In this document: positions 33,450-42,315 of the stretch, one piece after another
How the letters are laid out: every line of letters starts with the position of its first letter
Numbering within the stretch: position 1 is the stretch's first letter
Source: an uncultured Alphaproteobacteria bacterium
GTDB lineage: Bacteria > Pseudomonadota > Alphaproteobacteria > RF32 > CAG-239
DNA length: 64,000 nucleotides
Assembly (NCBI GenBank): GCA_934229625.1
Contig: CAKQDU010000002.1
Span: forward strand, 62,001-126,000
Direction of reading: 5' to 3'
The notes under the pieces: generated by a model
The model's database searches: none
Told to the model about the DNA's origin: nothing
What the model saw: the letters and a program-made list of their open reading frames with translations, nothing else
Program-made: the position numbers and the translations under genes

Positions 33450-34345
33450 TGTTTCCATATCAAGACGGGAAATATTTTGATTCGCTGTATCAGGTTGTGC
33501 AAGAATGCTATCCGCAGTTGGATAAATCGGCGGCGCATGACGTTCTGCGCGAACTTATTTTATCTCCGAAATCAGATTCTATAAATGTCGGCAACCTTCA
33601 ATATTCGCGCGCCGAAATAATAAAAGAACTGCAACCCCGGCTAAATGGCGAAAATGAAGAAAAACCATTTGATGAGCGTTATCATGATTTACTCGAATCA
33701 GCCCTGAAAACCATAAAACATATGAATGACGGCTACATAACCGAAGAAGATTACAAAGAGCGCAATAATTTTTTGGATAAAATAAATAAAAAAGAATTTC
33801 AGGTATTCACTCTTTTGGCATTGCTGGAATCATGCCACTCTTCAGAGGATTCCGAACTCATCAGACAACTTATTTATAAAGTGAGAAGCTTGCGCGAACT
33901 TAACGACCTTATCCGATTGTACACTAAAGATGCTGTCGCGGTAAACACTGATGTACGCGATTATGAACAGGCAAAACTTATTTATAAAATGCTGAAATCG
34001 CTGCAAAGCCTCGGCTATGGATATACCATAAGTCCAAAAGAAAAAGAAAATTTAGGCATAAGTCATGATGACGATGAAGATTTGTCCGAAGATTACTCTT
34101 TTGACAATTGGCTGAAACGAATGATGCTTTTGCAGCTGCGGCGCGAAACCCGTACTGCTGATGCCCTTAACTCAAATAATTTGAGCGCCATGTTTAGTTC
34201 TAATATAGGTAAAAGCAGCACTTTATTTGACAACATAGGCGGCAGAATAACAGAACTGCGCGGAGCATTGCAAAAAAGAAGATTTGACAGCAACCGTTTT
34301 AATATGTTAGAAGAAAATTATGAAAGCGGAAAATCTAACCGCTAA
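33449..34345 (+). CDS. Hypothetical protein, 298 aa
   Basis: Begins MFPYQDGKYFDSLYQVVQEC and is mostly helical and charged, with no membrane segment or signal. The central part has LLALLESCHSSEDSELIRQL and AKLIYKMLKSLQSLGYGY; the end is Arg/Ser/Asn-rich. No family is recognised. Its ATG overlaps the stop of the TerB-like gene, so the two are translationally coupled and may form a complex. Confidence 0.7.
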   Translation: MFPYQDGKYFDSLYQVVQECYPQLDKSAAHDVLRELILSPKSDSINVGNLQYSRAEIIKELQPRLNGENEEKPFDERYHDLLESALKTIKHMNDGYITEEDYKERNNFLDKINKKEFQVFTLLALLESCHSSEDSELIRQLIYKVRSLRELNDLIRLYTKDAVAVNTDVRDYEQAKLIYKMLKSLQSLGYGYTISPKEKENLGISHDDDEDLSEDYSFDNWLKRMMLLQLRRETRTADALNSNNLSAMFSSNIGKSSTLFDNIGGRITELRGALQKRRFDSNRFNMLEENYESGKSNR

Positions 34346-34368
34346 TATGTTTATAGGAGAAAAAATAA

Positions 34369-34689
34369 ATGGGAATTATCGGACTTTTTCTTATGCCTGT
34401 ACTTGATATTTTAAGCGCGGTTGTCGGAATTTATTTCAAAATCGTTGCCGTTGATGTTATTTTGTACTGGATGCTGCACTACAAATTGATGACAGTCCAC
34501 AATAAATATGCCGAAAAATTCATGCAGATTTTGAAATTGCTGACTGAACCGGCCTATAAATATATTCGCTCCAAAGTTCCGCCTTTTGCCGGATATGACA
34601 TTGCTCCATACGTATTGCTGCTTTGCATTGCGTTTATCGGCTCGTTCATAACTCATTTCAGCCGTTGGATTGAACAGTATATGCAATGA
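34369..34689 (+). CDS. yggT: YggT-family membrane protein
   Basis: 106 aa with two hydrophobic regions (about residues 5-38 and 78-96) linked by LTEPAYKYIRSKVPPFAGYD and IAPYVLLLCIAFIGSF, matching the YggT pattern LxxPxxxxIRxxxPxxxGxDxSPxxxLL. YggT proteins are linked to osmotic tolerance and cell shape. The first helix pair is longer than usual. AGGAGA precedes the ATG. It overlaps yggU by 4 bp, as in other alphaproteobacteria. Confidence 0.8.
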   Translation: MGIIGLFLMPVLDILSAVVGIYFKIVAVDVILYWMLHYKLMTVHNKYAEKFMQILKLLTEPAYKYIRSKVPPFAGYDIAPYVLLLCIAFIGSFITHFSRWIEQYMQ

Positions 34690-35000
34690 GTTTTTTCAGC
34701 ACAGAAAAAGAAAGTTATCTGTTACGCATAAAACTCGCCCCCGGAGCCTCTTTTAATGGTTTCCGCGGAATATTTTGTGATGAAAACAAACTGGAATTTC
34801 TAAAATGCTGCGTTACTGCCATTCCCGAAAAAGGTAAAGCTAACAAAGCTTTGACCGTGTTGCTGGCACAAACCCTAAAGATTGCTAAAAATAAAATAAC
34901 TTTAGTCAGCGGAGATACAGACCACCTGAAAAAGTTACGCATAAATGTTTTGCCTTCTGCGGAATTTACGTTAAAATTAACTAATTTGATAAAGGAATAA
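34686..35000 (+). CDS. DUF167 / YggU-family protein
   Basis: 104 aa. LLRIKLAPGASFNGFRGIFC and VTAIPEKGKANKALTVLLAQ are the DUF167 signatures, followed by NKITLVSGDTDHLKKLRIN. Small cytoplasmic protein of unknown function found beside yggT. It lies between yggT (4-bp overlap) and folD (2-bp gap). Confidence 0.9.
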   Translation: MSFFSTEKESYLLRIKLAPGASFNGFRGIFCDENKLEFLKCCVTAIPEKGKANKALTVLLAQTLKIAKNKITLVSGDTDHLKKLRINVLPSAEFTLKLTNLIKE

Positions 35001-35002
35001 AA

Positions 35003-35851
35003 ATGACGGCGCAAATTATAGATGGAAAAAAAATCGCTGCTGACATTTGCGAAAGACTCAAGCAAAAAATTTCCTCTTTGCCTTCTGCTCCGCAGCTTGC
35101 CATTGTTTTGGTCGGCAATGACGAGCCAAGCCTTATTTATGTCAGAAACAAACAAAAAGCCGCTTCTCAAATAGGTTTAACATCTAGGCTGTTCCATCTG
35201 AGCGAAGATACTTCAGAAGACAAATTGCTGGAAATCATCGCACAACTCAACGCCGATTCGCAGATAAACGGAATTATAGTGCAGCTTCCGTTGCCAAAGC
35301 ATCTTAACACCAACCGCATTATCAACGCCATCTCTCCTTTAAAAGATGTGGACGGTTTTCATCCCTACAACACAGGTATGCTGCAAAACAATGAAAAACC
35401 ATATTTTATTGCAGCCACACCCTTAGGCGTTATGCAGCTGATTAAAAGCGTCACACCTGATTTAAGCGGAAAAAATGTTGTGTTAATCGGCGCATCGTTG
35501 ATTGTTGGACGTCCTCTTGCCACTTTGTTGCTAAATCAAGAATGCACGGTCAGCATAACCCACGCCCAAACCAGAAAAATAAAAGAATTAACTTTCCATG
35601 CCGATATCTTAGTTGCGGCATGCGGTGTCGCCAAACTTGTTAAATCTGATTGGATAAAAGAAAACGCCATTCTGATAGACGTCGGTATAAACCGCGAAAA
35701 CGGCAAACTTTGCGGCGATATAGATTTTGATGACGTAAAAGACAAAGCAGCAGCAATCACCCCCGTTCCGGGCGGCGTAGGCCCCATGACAATTGCCATG
35801 CTGCTGTCAAACACCGTTGACGCCTATTTATTACAGCATCACCGCCTTTAA
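35003..35851 (+). CDS. folD: Bifunctional methylenetetrahydrofolate dehydrogenase/cyclohydrolase FolD
   Basis: 282 aa. Catalytic YVRNKQKAASQIG (Lys), NGIIVQLPLPKHLN, VDGFHPYNTGML, the NADP-binding GASLIVGRPLATLLL and the C-terminal TPVPGGVGPMTIAMLL are all present. It interconverts 5,10-methylene- and 10-formyl-THF. Third gene of yggT-yggU-folD; AAAGGAA upstream. Confidence 0.97.
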   Translation: MTAQIIDGKKIAADICERLKQKISSLPSAPQLAIVLVGNDEPSLIYVRNKQKAASQIGLTSRLFHLSEDTSEDKLLEIIAQLNADSQINGIIVQLPLPKHLNTNRIINAISPLKDVDGFHPYNTGMLQNNEKPYFIAATPLGVMQLIKSVTPDLSGKNVVLIGASLIVGRPLATLLLNQECTVSITHAQTRKIKELTFHADILVAACGVAKLVKSDWIKENAILIDVGINRENGKLCGDIDFDDVKDKAAAITPVPGGVGPMTIAMLLSNTVDAYLLQHHRL

Positions 35852-35900
35852 TTTTTATATCAGATGATTATATCTTTTTTTCAACACATGGAGAAAAGAT

Positions 35901-36530
35901 ATGGAAAACAACAAATCAGGATATATTGTTATTTTTGACCGCAGCAGTCTTAATCTGAAAATTTTGCGGCGGATTTTAGAAAAAAGGCACATTAAAAGTT
36001 TTGGCACAAACAATCTTTTCCATCTGCTAAACTACATTAAAGAGCTAAAAATAGATGCTTTGCTGGTCACGATTCATCATAACGACAAAGCGGCTCTTGC
36101 TTTATTATATGAGCTTAGCAAACAGCGCAACTCTTTTCCGCTGATTATCTTAAAACCGCAAAAGCTGAAACTAGAACCCAACATCCAAGCCGCTCATTAT
36201 ATTACAGAAGATGATTCTGCCCAAAAACTGCTGAACATTTTAGAAAGTTACAGTCTCGGCAGTAAGCGGCATCAAATCATGCTCCTCAACAAATATTCAC
36301 CCGATGATGAAAGTTTCTGCGGGTTGATTCCCGAACTTAACGACAACAACTGTTTTGAAGTGCATTCTTCAGAAGCGGCACAACAATATCTGCAAAAAAA
36401 CACGCCTAATATAATATGTGTCGAATATGGTCAACATTTTACACCTATACCGCGTTTAATAAGCCATCCTCATATTTTTTATGTGGACAGACATCATGAT
36501 ATTGCTGAAATCCGAAAATTTTTACAGTAA
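35901..36530 (+). CDS. Protein with two degenerate receiver-like domains, 209 aa
   Basis: The first half opens GYIVIFDRSSLNLKILRRIL, similar to a receiver domain start, but the acidic pair is reduced to one Asp and no phospho-acceptor Asp follows (LKIDALLVTIHHND). The second half (HQIMLLNKYSPDDESFCGLI onward) could be another decayed receiver. No output domain is seen. It may be a protein-interaction module derived from a response regulator; the assignment is tentative. GGAGAA lies upstream. Confidence 0.5.
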   Translation: MENNKSGYIVIFDRSSLNLKILRRILEKRHIKSFGTNNLFHLLNYIKELKIDALLVTIHHNDKAALALLYELSKQRNSFPLIILKPQKLKLEPNIQAAHYITEDDSAQKLLNILESYSLGSKRHQIMLLNKYSPDDESFCGLIPELNDNNCFEVHSSEAAQQYLQKNTPNIICVEYGQHFTPIPRLISHPHIFYVDRHHDIAEIRKFLQ

Positions 36531-36567
36531 ATTCTTTGATATATTTTATTTTATCAAAGGAACTTTT

Positions 36568-37164
36568 ATGTGGTTTAATAAATTTGTGCGTAAAACTTAT
36601 GATGCTGTATTTTCTCTTTCCAAAGGCAATGCTGCGATATATTGGCTTTTTGCCATTTCATTCATTGAAAGTTCTTTTTTTCCGATTCCGCCCGATGTAA
36701 TGCTGATTCCAATGATTTTAGCAACTCCGCAAAAAGCCTGGAAAATTGCCGGAATAGCCACAGTAGGCAGCGTTATCGGCGCATATTTGGGTTATGCCAT
36801 AGGTTTTTATTTTTTCCAACTGATAGCCGAGCCTATTTTGAATTTTTACGGCTATCTTGAAAAGTTCAACTCGTTTCAAGAGCTATACAATCAACATGGA
36901 GCATGGATTGTTTTTGGTGCAGGCATAACGCCTTTCCCATACAAAATAATAACCATTGCCAGCGGATTGGTACACATGAATCTGGCAGTTTTCACCATAG
37001 CTTCAGTCATTGCCCGCGGCATGCGATTCTTTTTAGTGGCGTGGCTATTGAAAAAATACGGCGAAACCATGCGCGAATTTATAGAAAAAAATCTGGGATG
37101 GCTTTCAGTTGTTTTTTTATTACTGTTAATCGGCGGATTTGCGGCAATAAAATTTATAAACTAA
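36568..37164 (+). CDS. YqaA-type VTT (DedA-like) membrane protein
   Basis: 198 aa. SFIESSFFPIPPDVMLIPMI is the VTT/DedA entrance motif; GSVIGAYLGYAIGFYF and GAGITPFPYKIITIASGLVH are the conserved re-entrant and proline-rich regions; two further helices follow. Members are lipid scramblase-like flippases. The start at 36568 follows AAAGGAA; the frame upstream of it overlaps the previous gene. Its stop overlaps that of the convergent thioredoxin-like gene by 4 bp. Confidence 0.85.
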   Translation: MWFNKFVRKTYDAVFSLSKGNAAIYWLFAISFIESSFFPIPPDVMLIPMILATPQKAWKIAGIATVGSVIGAYLGYAIGFYFFQLIAEPILNFYGYLEKFNSFQELYNQHGAWIVFGAGITPFPYKIITIASGLVHMNLAVFTIASVIARGMRFFLVAWLLKKYGETMREFIEKNLGWLSVVFLLLLIGGFAAIKFIN

Positions 37165-37685
37165 AGACGATTTTTCAACTTTACCATATAATCTATGACT
37201 TTTGGATTATTCCATTGCACGGCACCTGTAACCTGTCCCACTTCAAGTCCTTCGCGGTTAACAAGTAAAGCAGTCGGCGTAACCATAATCCCCATGCCAT
37301 CCATAAAACCGGCTTTTTTATCCAAATAGCTAACCAGATTCGGTGCGCCGAATCTTTTCAGAAATGCTCGTTTTTCATCATAGCTTTTCCATTCGCCGTC
37401 TGGAGAAATCAAAATAACTCTGATTCCCTTATCCGCCGTAGCTAAAGCAAAATCATTCAGCGGTTTTAAATCTGCCAAACAAGGACCGCAGCGTCTGGAC
37501 CAAACAACGGCCACAAGCAAATCAGCGCCAAAAGTTTTCAGTTTATAAGGTTTACCGCTATCGCCGTAAAAACTTAAATCAGGCACATAGCGCGGCTGCT
37601 GAAACAGATTAAGTTTTGCTTCAGATGCATAAGTAACCGACATAAACACAAACAATAAAATTAAACTTTTTAAAATTTTATTCAT
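37161..37685 (-). CDS. Exported thioredoxin-like protein (TlpA/AhpC-TSA type)
   Basis: 174 aa with signal peptide MNKILKSLILLFVFMSVTYA. The redox site is WSRRCGPCLADLKPLN (CGPC). VPDLSFYGDSGKPYKLKTFG, RVILISPDGEW and MVTPTALLVNREG (with the cis-Pro) complete the fold. A periplasmic thiol-disulfide reductase, perhaps for cytochrome c or Cys-rich exported proteins; the Cys-rich pilin-like proteins of this genome could be clients, which is speculation. Confidence 0.85.
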   Translation of the reverse strand: MNKILKSLILLFVFMSVTYASEAKLNLFQQPRYVPDLSFYGDSGKPYKLKTFGADLLVAVVWSRRCGPCLADLKPLNDFALATADKGIRVILISPDGEWKSYDEKRAFLKRFGAPNLVSYLDKKAGFMDGMGIMVTPTALLVNREGLEVGQVTGAVQWNNPKVIDYMVKLKNRL

Positions 37686-37781
37686 TCCTTAACAACTTTC
37701 TGTTAAAAATAAAAATTAGCTTTCACATTTAACAATACTTGTGTTAAATATATTCAAATACATCAAAAAAAAGGTTAAAAA

Positions 37782-37916
37782 ATGAAATCTTTGCAAAAAA
37801 TATTGTTAATTATTTGCCTGTTATGCTGTTTGGGCGGTTTGTCTTCTTGCGGTCGATATTCTGCGCCGTCTCCCATAGAAGGCAGTAGCTATCCTCACAA
37901 CTATCCGCATGATTAG
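37782..37916 (+). CDS. Small lipoprotein, LptM-like, 44 aa
   Basis: MKSLQKILLIICLLCCLGGL is followed by the lipobox LSSC and a short Pro/Ser tail (GRYSAPSPIEGSSYPHNYPH). The size and the Cys-Gly start of the mature chain resemble LptM/YifL, which helps LptD mature. The ribosome-binding site is weak (AAAGG). It ends 9 bp before the VWA gene, so it may be the first gene of that unit. Confidence 0.6.
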   Translation: MKSLQKILLIICLLCCLGGLSSCGRYSAPSPIEGSSYPHNYPHD

Positions 37917-37925
37917 AGGCTGAAA

Positions 37926-38606
37926 ATGGCAGAAAAAAATATAAACACAATTCCGTATGTGGAATTTGCCGATAACGCTAACGAGCGTACGCCCTGCGTT
38001 TTGGTTTTGGATTGTTCCGGTTCAATGCGCGGAGAACCCATAAAACAGCTTAATGCCGGTTTGAGTGCTTTGGAAAAAGAACTCAAAGAAGACATTGACG
38101 CTAGTTCACGCGTGCAACTGTTAATCATCAAAGCCTTTGGTAAAGATGAAGTAAAAGTTACATCAGATTGGACTGATGCCATGAATTTTACGGCTCCGGT
38201 TATGGAAGCTGGAGGTCTAACACCGCTTGGAAAAGCTATGGAACTGGCTTTACAAAAAATAGAAGAGCAAAAATGTCTTTATGACAACTGCGGAATTACC
38301 TCCAAGCGTCCGTGGATTTTTCTGATAAGCGATGGAGAACCTACTGATTATGGCTGGGAAGAATCAGCTGAAATTTGCCGTTATGCGCAAAAAAATAAAA
38401 AAGTAGTGATTCATGCCATCGGCACACAAGGTGCAAATCTTGAAAAATTGGCTAAATTTTCATTATTACCGCCAAAACGATTAACCGGTTTGAAGTTTAC
38501 AGAATTTTTCTTGTGGCTGAGCCGGAGTGTTTCTTGTATTTCCAAAGCGGCTCCGAATGCCAACCACTATTTAGACGATATAAACGATTGGAATGAAAAG
38601 AAATAA
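37926..38606 (+). CDS. TerY-type von Willebrand factor A protein
   Basis: 226 aa. The MIDAS motif is in CVLVLDCSGSMRGEPIKQLN (DxSxS), with the later Thr in AGGLTPLGKAMELAL and Asp in FLISDGEPTDYGWE. Whole-length similarity is to TerY proteins, cytoplasmic VWA domains lacking extra modules. First member of a VWA / PP2C / kinase set with a 3-bp gap to the next gene. Such TerY-P triads have been described by comparative genomics as predicted phospho-signalling systems linked to stress or phage response. Confidence 0.85.
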   Translation: MAEKNINTIPYVEFADNANERTPCVLVLDCSGSMRGEPIKQLNAGLSALEKELKEDIDASSRVQLLIIKAFGKDEVKVTSDWTDAMNFTAPVMEAGGLTPLGKAMELALQKIEEQKCLYDNCGITSKRPWIFLISDGEPTDYGWEESAEICRYAQKNKKVVIHAIGTQGANLEKLAKFSLLPPKRLTGLKFTEFFLWLSRSVSCISKAAPNANHYLDDINDWNEKK

Positions 38607-38609
38607 CCG

Positions 38610-39359
38610 ATGAAAAACAACGGGCGTATAAATGTACTATCCACAAGCATCCGCGGCGCTTTGCACAAGTCGCTGGGTTTGCCTTGTCAGGACTACAGCT
38701 GCTCCCGTACGCTTAAAAATAAATTGGTGGCCGTCGTTTCAGACGGAGCCGGTTCGGCAAAATACAGTAAAATAGGCGCCAAAATTGTTTGCGACACATT
38801 GTGCGATTTACTAATAAATTCCGATTTAAAAACGATTCGCGGCGATGTTGAAAATGCCATAAATATTGCTCGTAAAAAGTTGCTTTTCCATCGTTGCAAT
38901 TCTGGTAAAGACAACGCTGGTCTCATAAACTTTTCCGCAACTTTAGTCGGTGTTTTTTATCATAATAATAAGGGGGTATTCTTTCATATAGGCGACGGAG
39001 CCGGCATAGCATTTAAAAACGGAGATTACGGAAATTTTATAATTTCCGAACCTGAAAACGGAGCATTTTCCTGCGAAACATATTTTTACACAATGGATGA
39101 CTGGAAAGATTGCCTACGCTTTACCGAATTTGAAAACGCCAACCGAATTTTATTGATGACTGACGGCGTTACCGGTTTTGCCTTTTCCGGCGATTTTTAT
39201 AAAATACACCGCAACTTTTTAATTCCGGTGGTAGAATATTTAGAAAATGAACCCCGTAAAACTTATGCCAAAGAAGCTTTGCAAAACACTTTGAATAATA
39301 CACGCGCTCAGCGCATTAACGCCGATGACAAAACAATTTTATGGGCAAAACTGCAATGA
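38610..39359 (+). CDS. PP2C-family protein phosphatase, 249 aa
   Basis: Metal-dependent Ser/Thr phosphatase: CQDYSCSRTL at the N-terminus, VAVVSDGAGSAKYSKIGAKI with the metal Asp, FFHIGDGAGIAF and LLMTDGVTGFAF, and the last metal Asp in INADDKTILWA. This is the compact PP2C_2 form. It ends in an ATGA overlap with the kinase gene, giving tight stoichiometry. It presumably opposes that kinase, with the TerY-like protein as target or adaptor. Confidence 0.88.
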   Translation: MKNNGRINVLSTSIRGALHKSLGLPCQDYSCSRTLKNKLVAVVSDGAGSAKYSKIGAKIVCDTLCDLLINSDLKTIRGDVENAINIARKKLLFHRCNSGKDNAGLINFSATLVGVFYHNNKGVFFHIGDGAGIAFKNGDYGNFIISEPENGAFSCETYFYTMDDWKDCLRFTEFENANRILLMTDGVTGFAFSGDFYKIHRNFLIPVVEYLENEPRKTYAKEALQNTLNNTRAQRINADDKTILWAKLQ

Positions 39360-40816
39360 CCGAAAAAAACACTTATTTAGCACTATATCCTGATGGCCGG
39401 CACGAAGAAATAACTTTGGGCAATTTACTGAACAAAGGCGGTGCTGCCGGAAAAATTTTTGAAGTTGACAATCATCCTAAAATTGTTGCTAAAATTTTTC
39501 ATGAAAGAGAAAAAAGTGAGAGCAACCGTAAAAAGCTTGAAGCTATGCTGCACAACAAGCCAAACATTCCGACTCTTACAAACAACGGAATAGAATACAT
39601 ACAAATAGCATGGCCTATAGCTCTTTTGGAAGACGCTCAAGGTTATTGCATGGGATATTTAATGCCGTTGATAGACACGGAGCAAGCCGTTTCTTTGGAC
39701 CACCTTATTCAAAAGGCCGTCCGCCGGAAGCTTGGACTGACCGAACTTTATATTAACCGCGTGTTTGCGGCATACAACATAACATCAGTAGTTGCGGCGC
39801 TTCACGCCTGCGGTCACTACATAATAGACCTAAAACCTTCTAATGTTTCAATCTATAAAAAAACTATGCTTGTTGCTTTGTTTGACTGCGATGGCTTTTC
39901 CATTAAAGGAGAAAACGGAGCGCGCTATCCGGCAGAATATGTCAGCGAAGAATATATTTATCCTGAAGGAATGAACGAAACTTGTGAAAACATGGGAGAA
40001 GAACAAGACAAATTTGCATTGGCTGTAATTATCTTCAAACTGCTTAACGATGGAATACATCCTTTCTCTGGTACCCCACGCAACAAAAAAGATGCCATGC
40101 TTTCAATCCAAGAACGTATCGCTTCATATCACTATGCCTACGGAATTTGGCCTGACACCTATCAAGCTCCACATCCATACAGCATGCATGATTATTTTGA
40201 CAAAGAAACCATGACTTTGTTTGAAAGAGCCTTTACAAAAGGCAATGAACGCCCTACTGCTCTGGAATGGCAAAACAGGTTAGCTTATTTATTGCAGAAA
40301 AAACACTACTATCAATGTAAAAAAGACCATAACCATATTTATTTTACTCCCAAAGGCTGCGGACTGTGCATGATAAATGAAAAGCTCAAAGCCAATTTAA
40401 ACAATCTGAAAAAACAGCAATCAGCACCGCAGACGATTCGCGGAGTAGATGTTGCTTCGCTTACTTCGGAAAAAATCACCAGACATCAGCAAAAATTAGA
40501 AAACGTTAAGATTATATTGCACAAAGGTTACCACATTTTTTTAGGCTCATATCTATTGTTTTTTACATTTTTATACAAAATGGCTGCTCCTTTTTCCGCA
40601 TTTTTTAAGGACATGGGAATTTTTGCGCAGATGATTCTTATTTTGTTTGCCGCGGCCGGTATAAACCGTTTATTGTCGTTAATTCCGCAATATATTCCGG
40701 AAACAAAAAATCAGAATATTTTAAGCATGCTGCAAATATATGCTTTTATCTGCTTAATAATAACATTTTTATCACTTAACAATCTATCGTTTGATATATT
40801 CAAACTTGCGGAATAG
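39356..40816 (+). CDS. TerY-P type protein kinase with zinc knuckle and membrane tail, 486 aa
   Basis: Eukaryote-like kinase: Gly-loop region LLNKGGAAGKIFEVDN, Lys in KIVAKIFHERE, catalytic loop ACGHYIIDLKPSNVSIY (D-x-K-P-x-N) and DFG-like LFDCDGFS. After the kinase (about residues 1-310) a Cys/His motif YQCKKDHNHIYFTPKGCGLC suggests a zinc ribbon. The C-terminus has about three hydrophobic helices (from residue 400: GSYLLFFTFLYKMAAPFSAF), so it is membrane anchored. ATGA coupling to the phosphatase. Membrane tethering is a notable feature of this copy. Confidence 0.85.
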   Translation: MTEKNTYLALYPDGRHEEITLGNLLNKGGAAGKIFEVDNHPKIVAKIFHEREKSESNRKKLEAMLHNKPNIPTLTNNGIEYIQIAWPIALLEDAQGYCMGYLMPLIDTEQAVSLDHLIQKAVRRKLGLTELYINRVFAAYNITSVVAALHACGHYIIDLKPSNVSIYKKTMLVALFDCDGFSIKGENGARYPAEYVSEEYIYPEGMNETCENMGEEQDKFALAVIIFKLLNDGIHPFSGTPRNKKDAMLSIQERIASYHYAYGIWPDTYQAPHPYSMHDYFDKETMTLFERAFTKGNERPTALEWQNRLAYLLQKKHYYQCKKDHNHIYFTPKGCGLCMINEKLKANLNNLKKQQSAPQTIRGVDVASLTSEKITRHQQKLENVKIILHKGYHIFLGSYLLFFTFLYKMAAPFSAFFKDMGIFAQMILILFAAAGINRLLSLIPQYIPETKNQNILSMLQIYAFICLIITFLSLNNLSFDIFKLAE

Positions 40817-40923
40817 CCTGATTGTTTCTGCAAAGAAACTATACCACTTAAAAGTGCCTACTTTATTTTTTTTATAAACGGTTTTATATTCATAACAGTT
40901 AAACATTTTAAATAGAGGAACTG

Positions 40924-42315
40924 ATGAAAGAACTCCAAAAAATAAAATTATCCGGCGCTGAAGTATTTCCACTGGTAGAAGGCGGCAAAGGCATCAACGG
41001 TACTGACGGTAAAAGTTCTGGTGCTTGGGCAAAAGAGGGCGGAGTCGGCACCATCTCTATGGTCAGCCCGACAGCATTGGATAATAGCGGCAAAGAAATT
41101 CCTGAATTATTTCATGAAAAAATTCGCGAAAAGCGGCATCGTGAAATGGTTGAATATGCCATAAAAGGAGGTATTTCACAGGCGCAGATTGCCCACGAAA
41201 CAGCCGGCGGAAACGGCAGAATTCACATCAATATGCTGTGGGAAATGGCAGATTCCGAAGAAGTTATCACTCGTGTTTTAGACGGTGCAAAAGGTCTTAT
41301 ACATGGTGTCACTTGCGGTGCCGGTCTGCCATACAATCTGGGCGCCATAGCTTCTGCTCACGGCGTTTACTATTACCCTATTGTTTCATCTGCCCGCGCT
41401 ATGCAAATTTTATGGAAACGCTCGTTTAAAAATTATGCCGAATATTTAGGCGGCGTAGTCTATGAAGACCCCTGGCTTGCCGGAGGGCATAACGGACTGT
41501 CCAATGCCGAAAATCCACTTGAGCCACAACGCCCATACGAAAGATTGGTTGCCTTGCGCAAAGCTCTGATTGATTTGGGTTTGCCGGAACTGCCGATAAT
41601 CATTGCCGGCGGAGTTTGGAGTTTGGCCGATTGGCAGGATTATATCAACAACCCAGAGTTGGGTAATATAGCTTTTCAATTTGGCACTCGTCCGATGATT
41701 ACAACAGAAAGTCCGATTAGCGATGCGTGGAAACAGCTTATGCTTAACACAAAAAAAGGTGATGTGATACTGCAAAAATTCAGTCCTACCGGATTTTATT
41801 CCTCTGCCATAAAAAATAAATTTTTAGCCAACCTGATGCGTCGCAAAGCTGCGGAAATTGTTTACAGTCCTACCGCGACTCCTGAACTAAGTCTGCCTGT
41901 GACAATTTCTTCGGCAAAAACCGTTTATGTTGCTCCAACGGCTCAAAATCATATATCCGAACAACAGCGTGCCGGTTATACGGTTATAAAAGAAACACCG
42001 GATTCCACATTGGTATTTTTAACACCTGACGAATGGATGGAAATGCAGCAACAACGCGCCAAATGCGTAGGCTGTTTATCACAATGCCAATTTTCGGCAT
42101 GGTCGCGCGCCAACGGCACCACCGGAAAAATACCTGACCCACGCACATATTGCATACACCATACTTTAATGGAAATCGGCCACGGAGGCGATGTGCAAAA
42201 TAACTTGGCCTTTGCCGGTCATAATGTCTATCGTTTCGGCAGCGACCCGTTATATGCAAACGGGCATATCCCGACTGTACACGAGCTGTTTACAGCCATT
42301 TTAGCCGGAAACTAA
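40924..42315 (+). CDS. FMN-dependent nitronate monooxygenase-like oxidoreductase
   Basis: 463 aa, TIM-barrel flavoprotein of the NMO/2-nitropropane dioxygenase class. GLIHGVTCGAGLPYNLGAI, GGVVYEDPWLAGGHNG and PIIIAGGVWSLADW supply FMN/phosphate-binding loops; IAFQFGTRPMITTESP follows. A C-terminal extension carries Cys residues in AKCVGCLSQCQFSAWS and RTYCIHHTL, possibly an extra metal or Fe-S site, unlike the short classical NMO. Substrate is unknown. AGAGGAA precedes the ATG. A decayed 170-bp copy of its middle lies at 43241-43410. Confidence 0.75.
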   Translation: MKELQKIKLSGAEVFPLVEGGKGINGTDGKSSGAWAKEGGVGTISMVSPTALDNSGKEIPELFHEKIREKRHREMVEYAIKGGISQAQIAHETAGGNGRIHINMLWEMADSEEVITRVLDGAKGLIHGVTCGAGLPYNLGAIASAHGVYYYPIVSSARAMQILWKRSFKNYAEYLGGVVYEDPWLAGGHNGLSNAENPLEPQRPYERLVALRKALIDLGLPELPIIIAGGVWSLADWQDYINNPELGNIAFQFGTRPMITTESPISDAWKQLMLNTKKGDVILQKFSPTGFYSSAIKNKFLANLMRRKAAEIVYSPTATPELSLPVTISSAKTVYVAPTAQNHISEQQRAGYTVIKETPDSTLVFLTPDEWMEMQQQRAKCVGCLSQCQFSAWSRANGTTGKIPDPRTYCIHHTLMEIGHGGDVQNNLAFAGHNVYRFGSDPLYANGHIPTVHELFTAILAGN

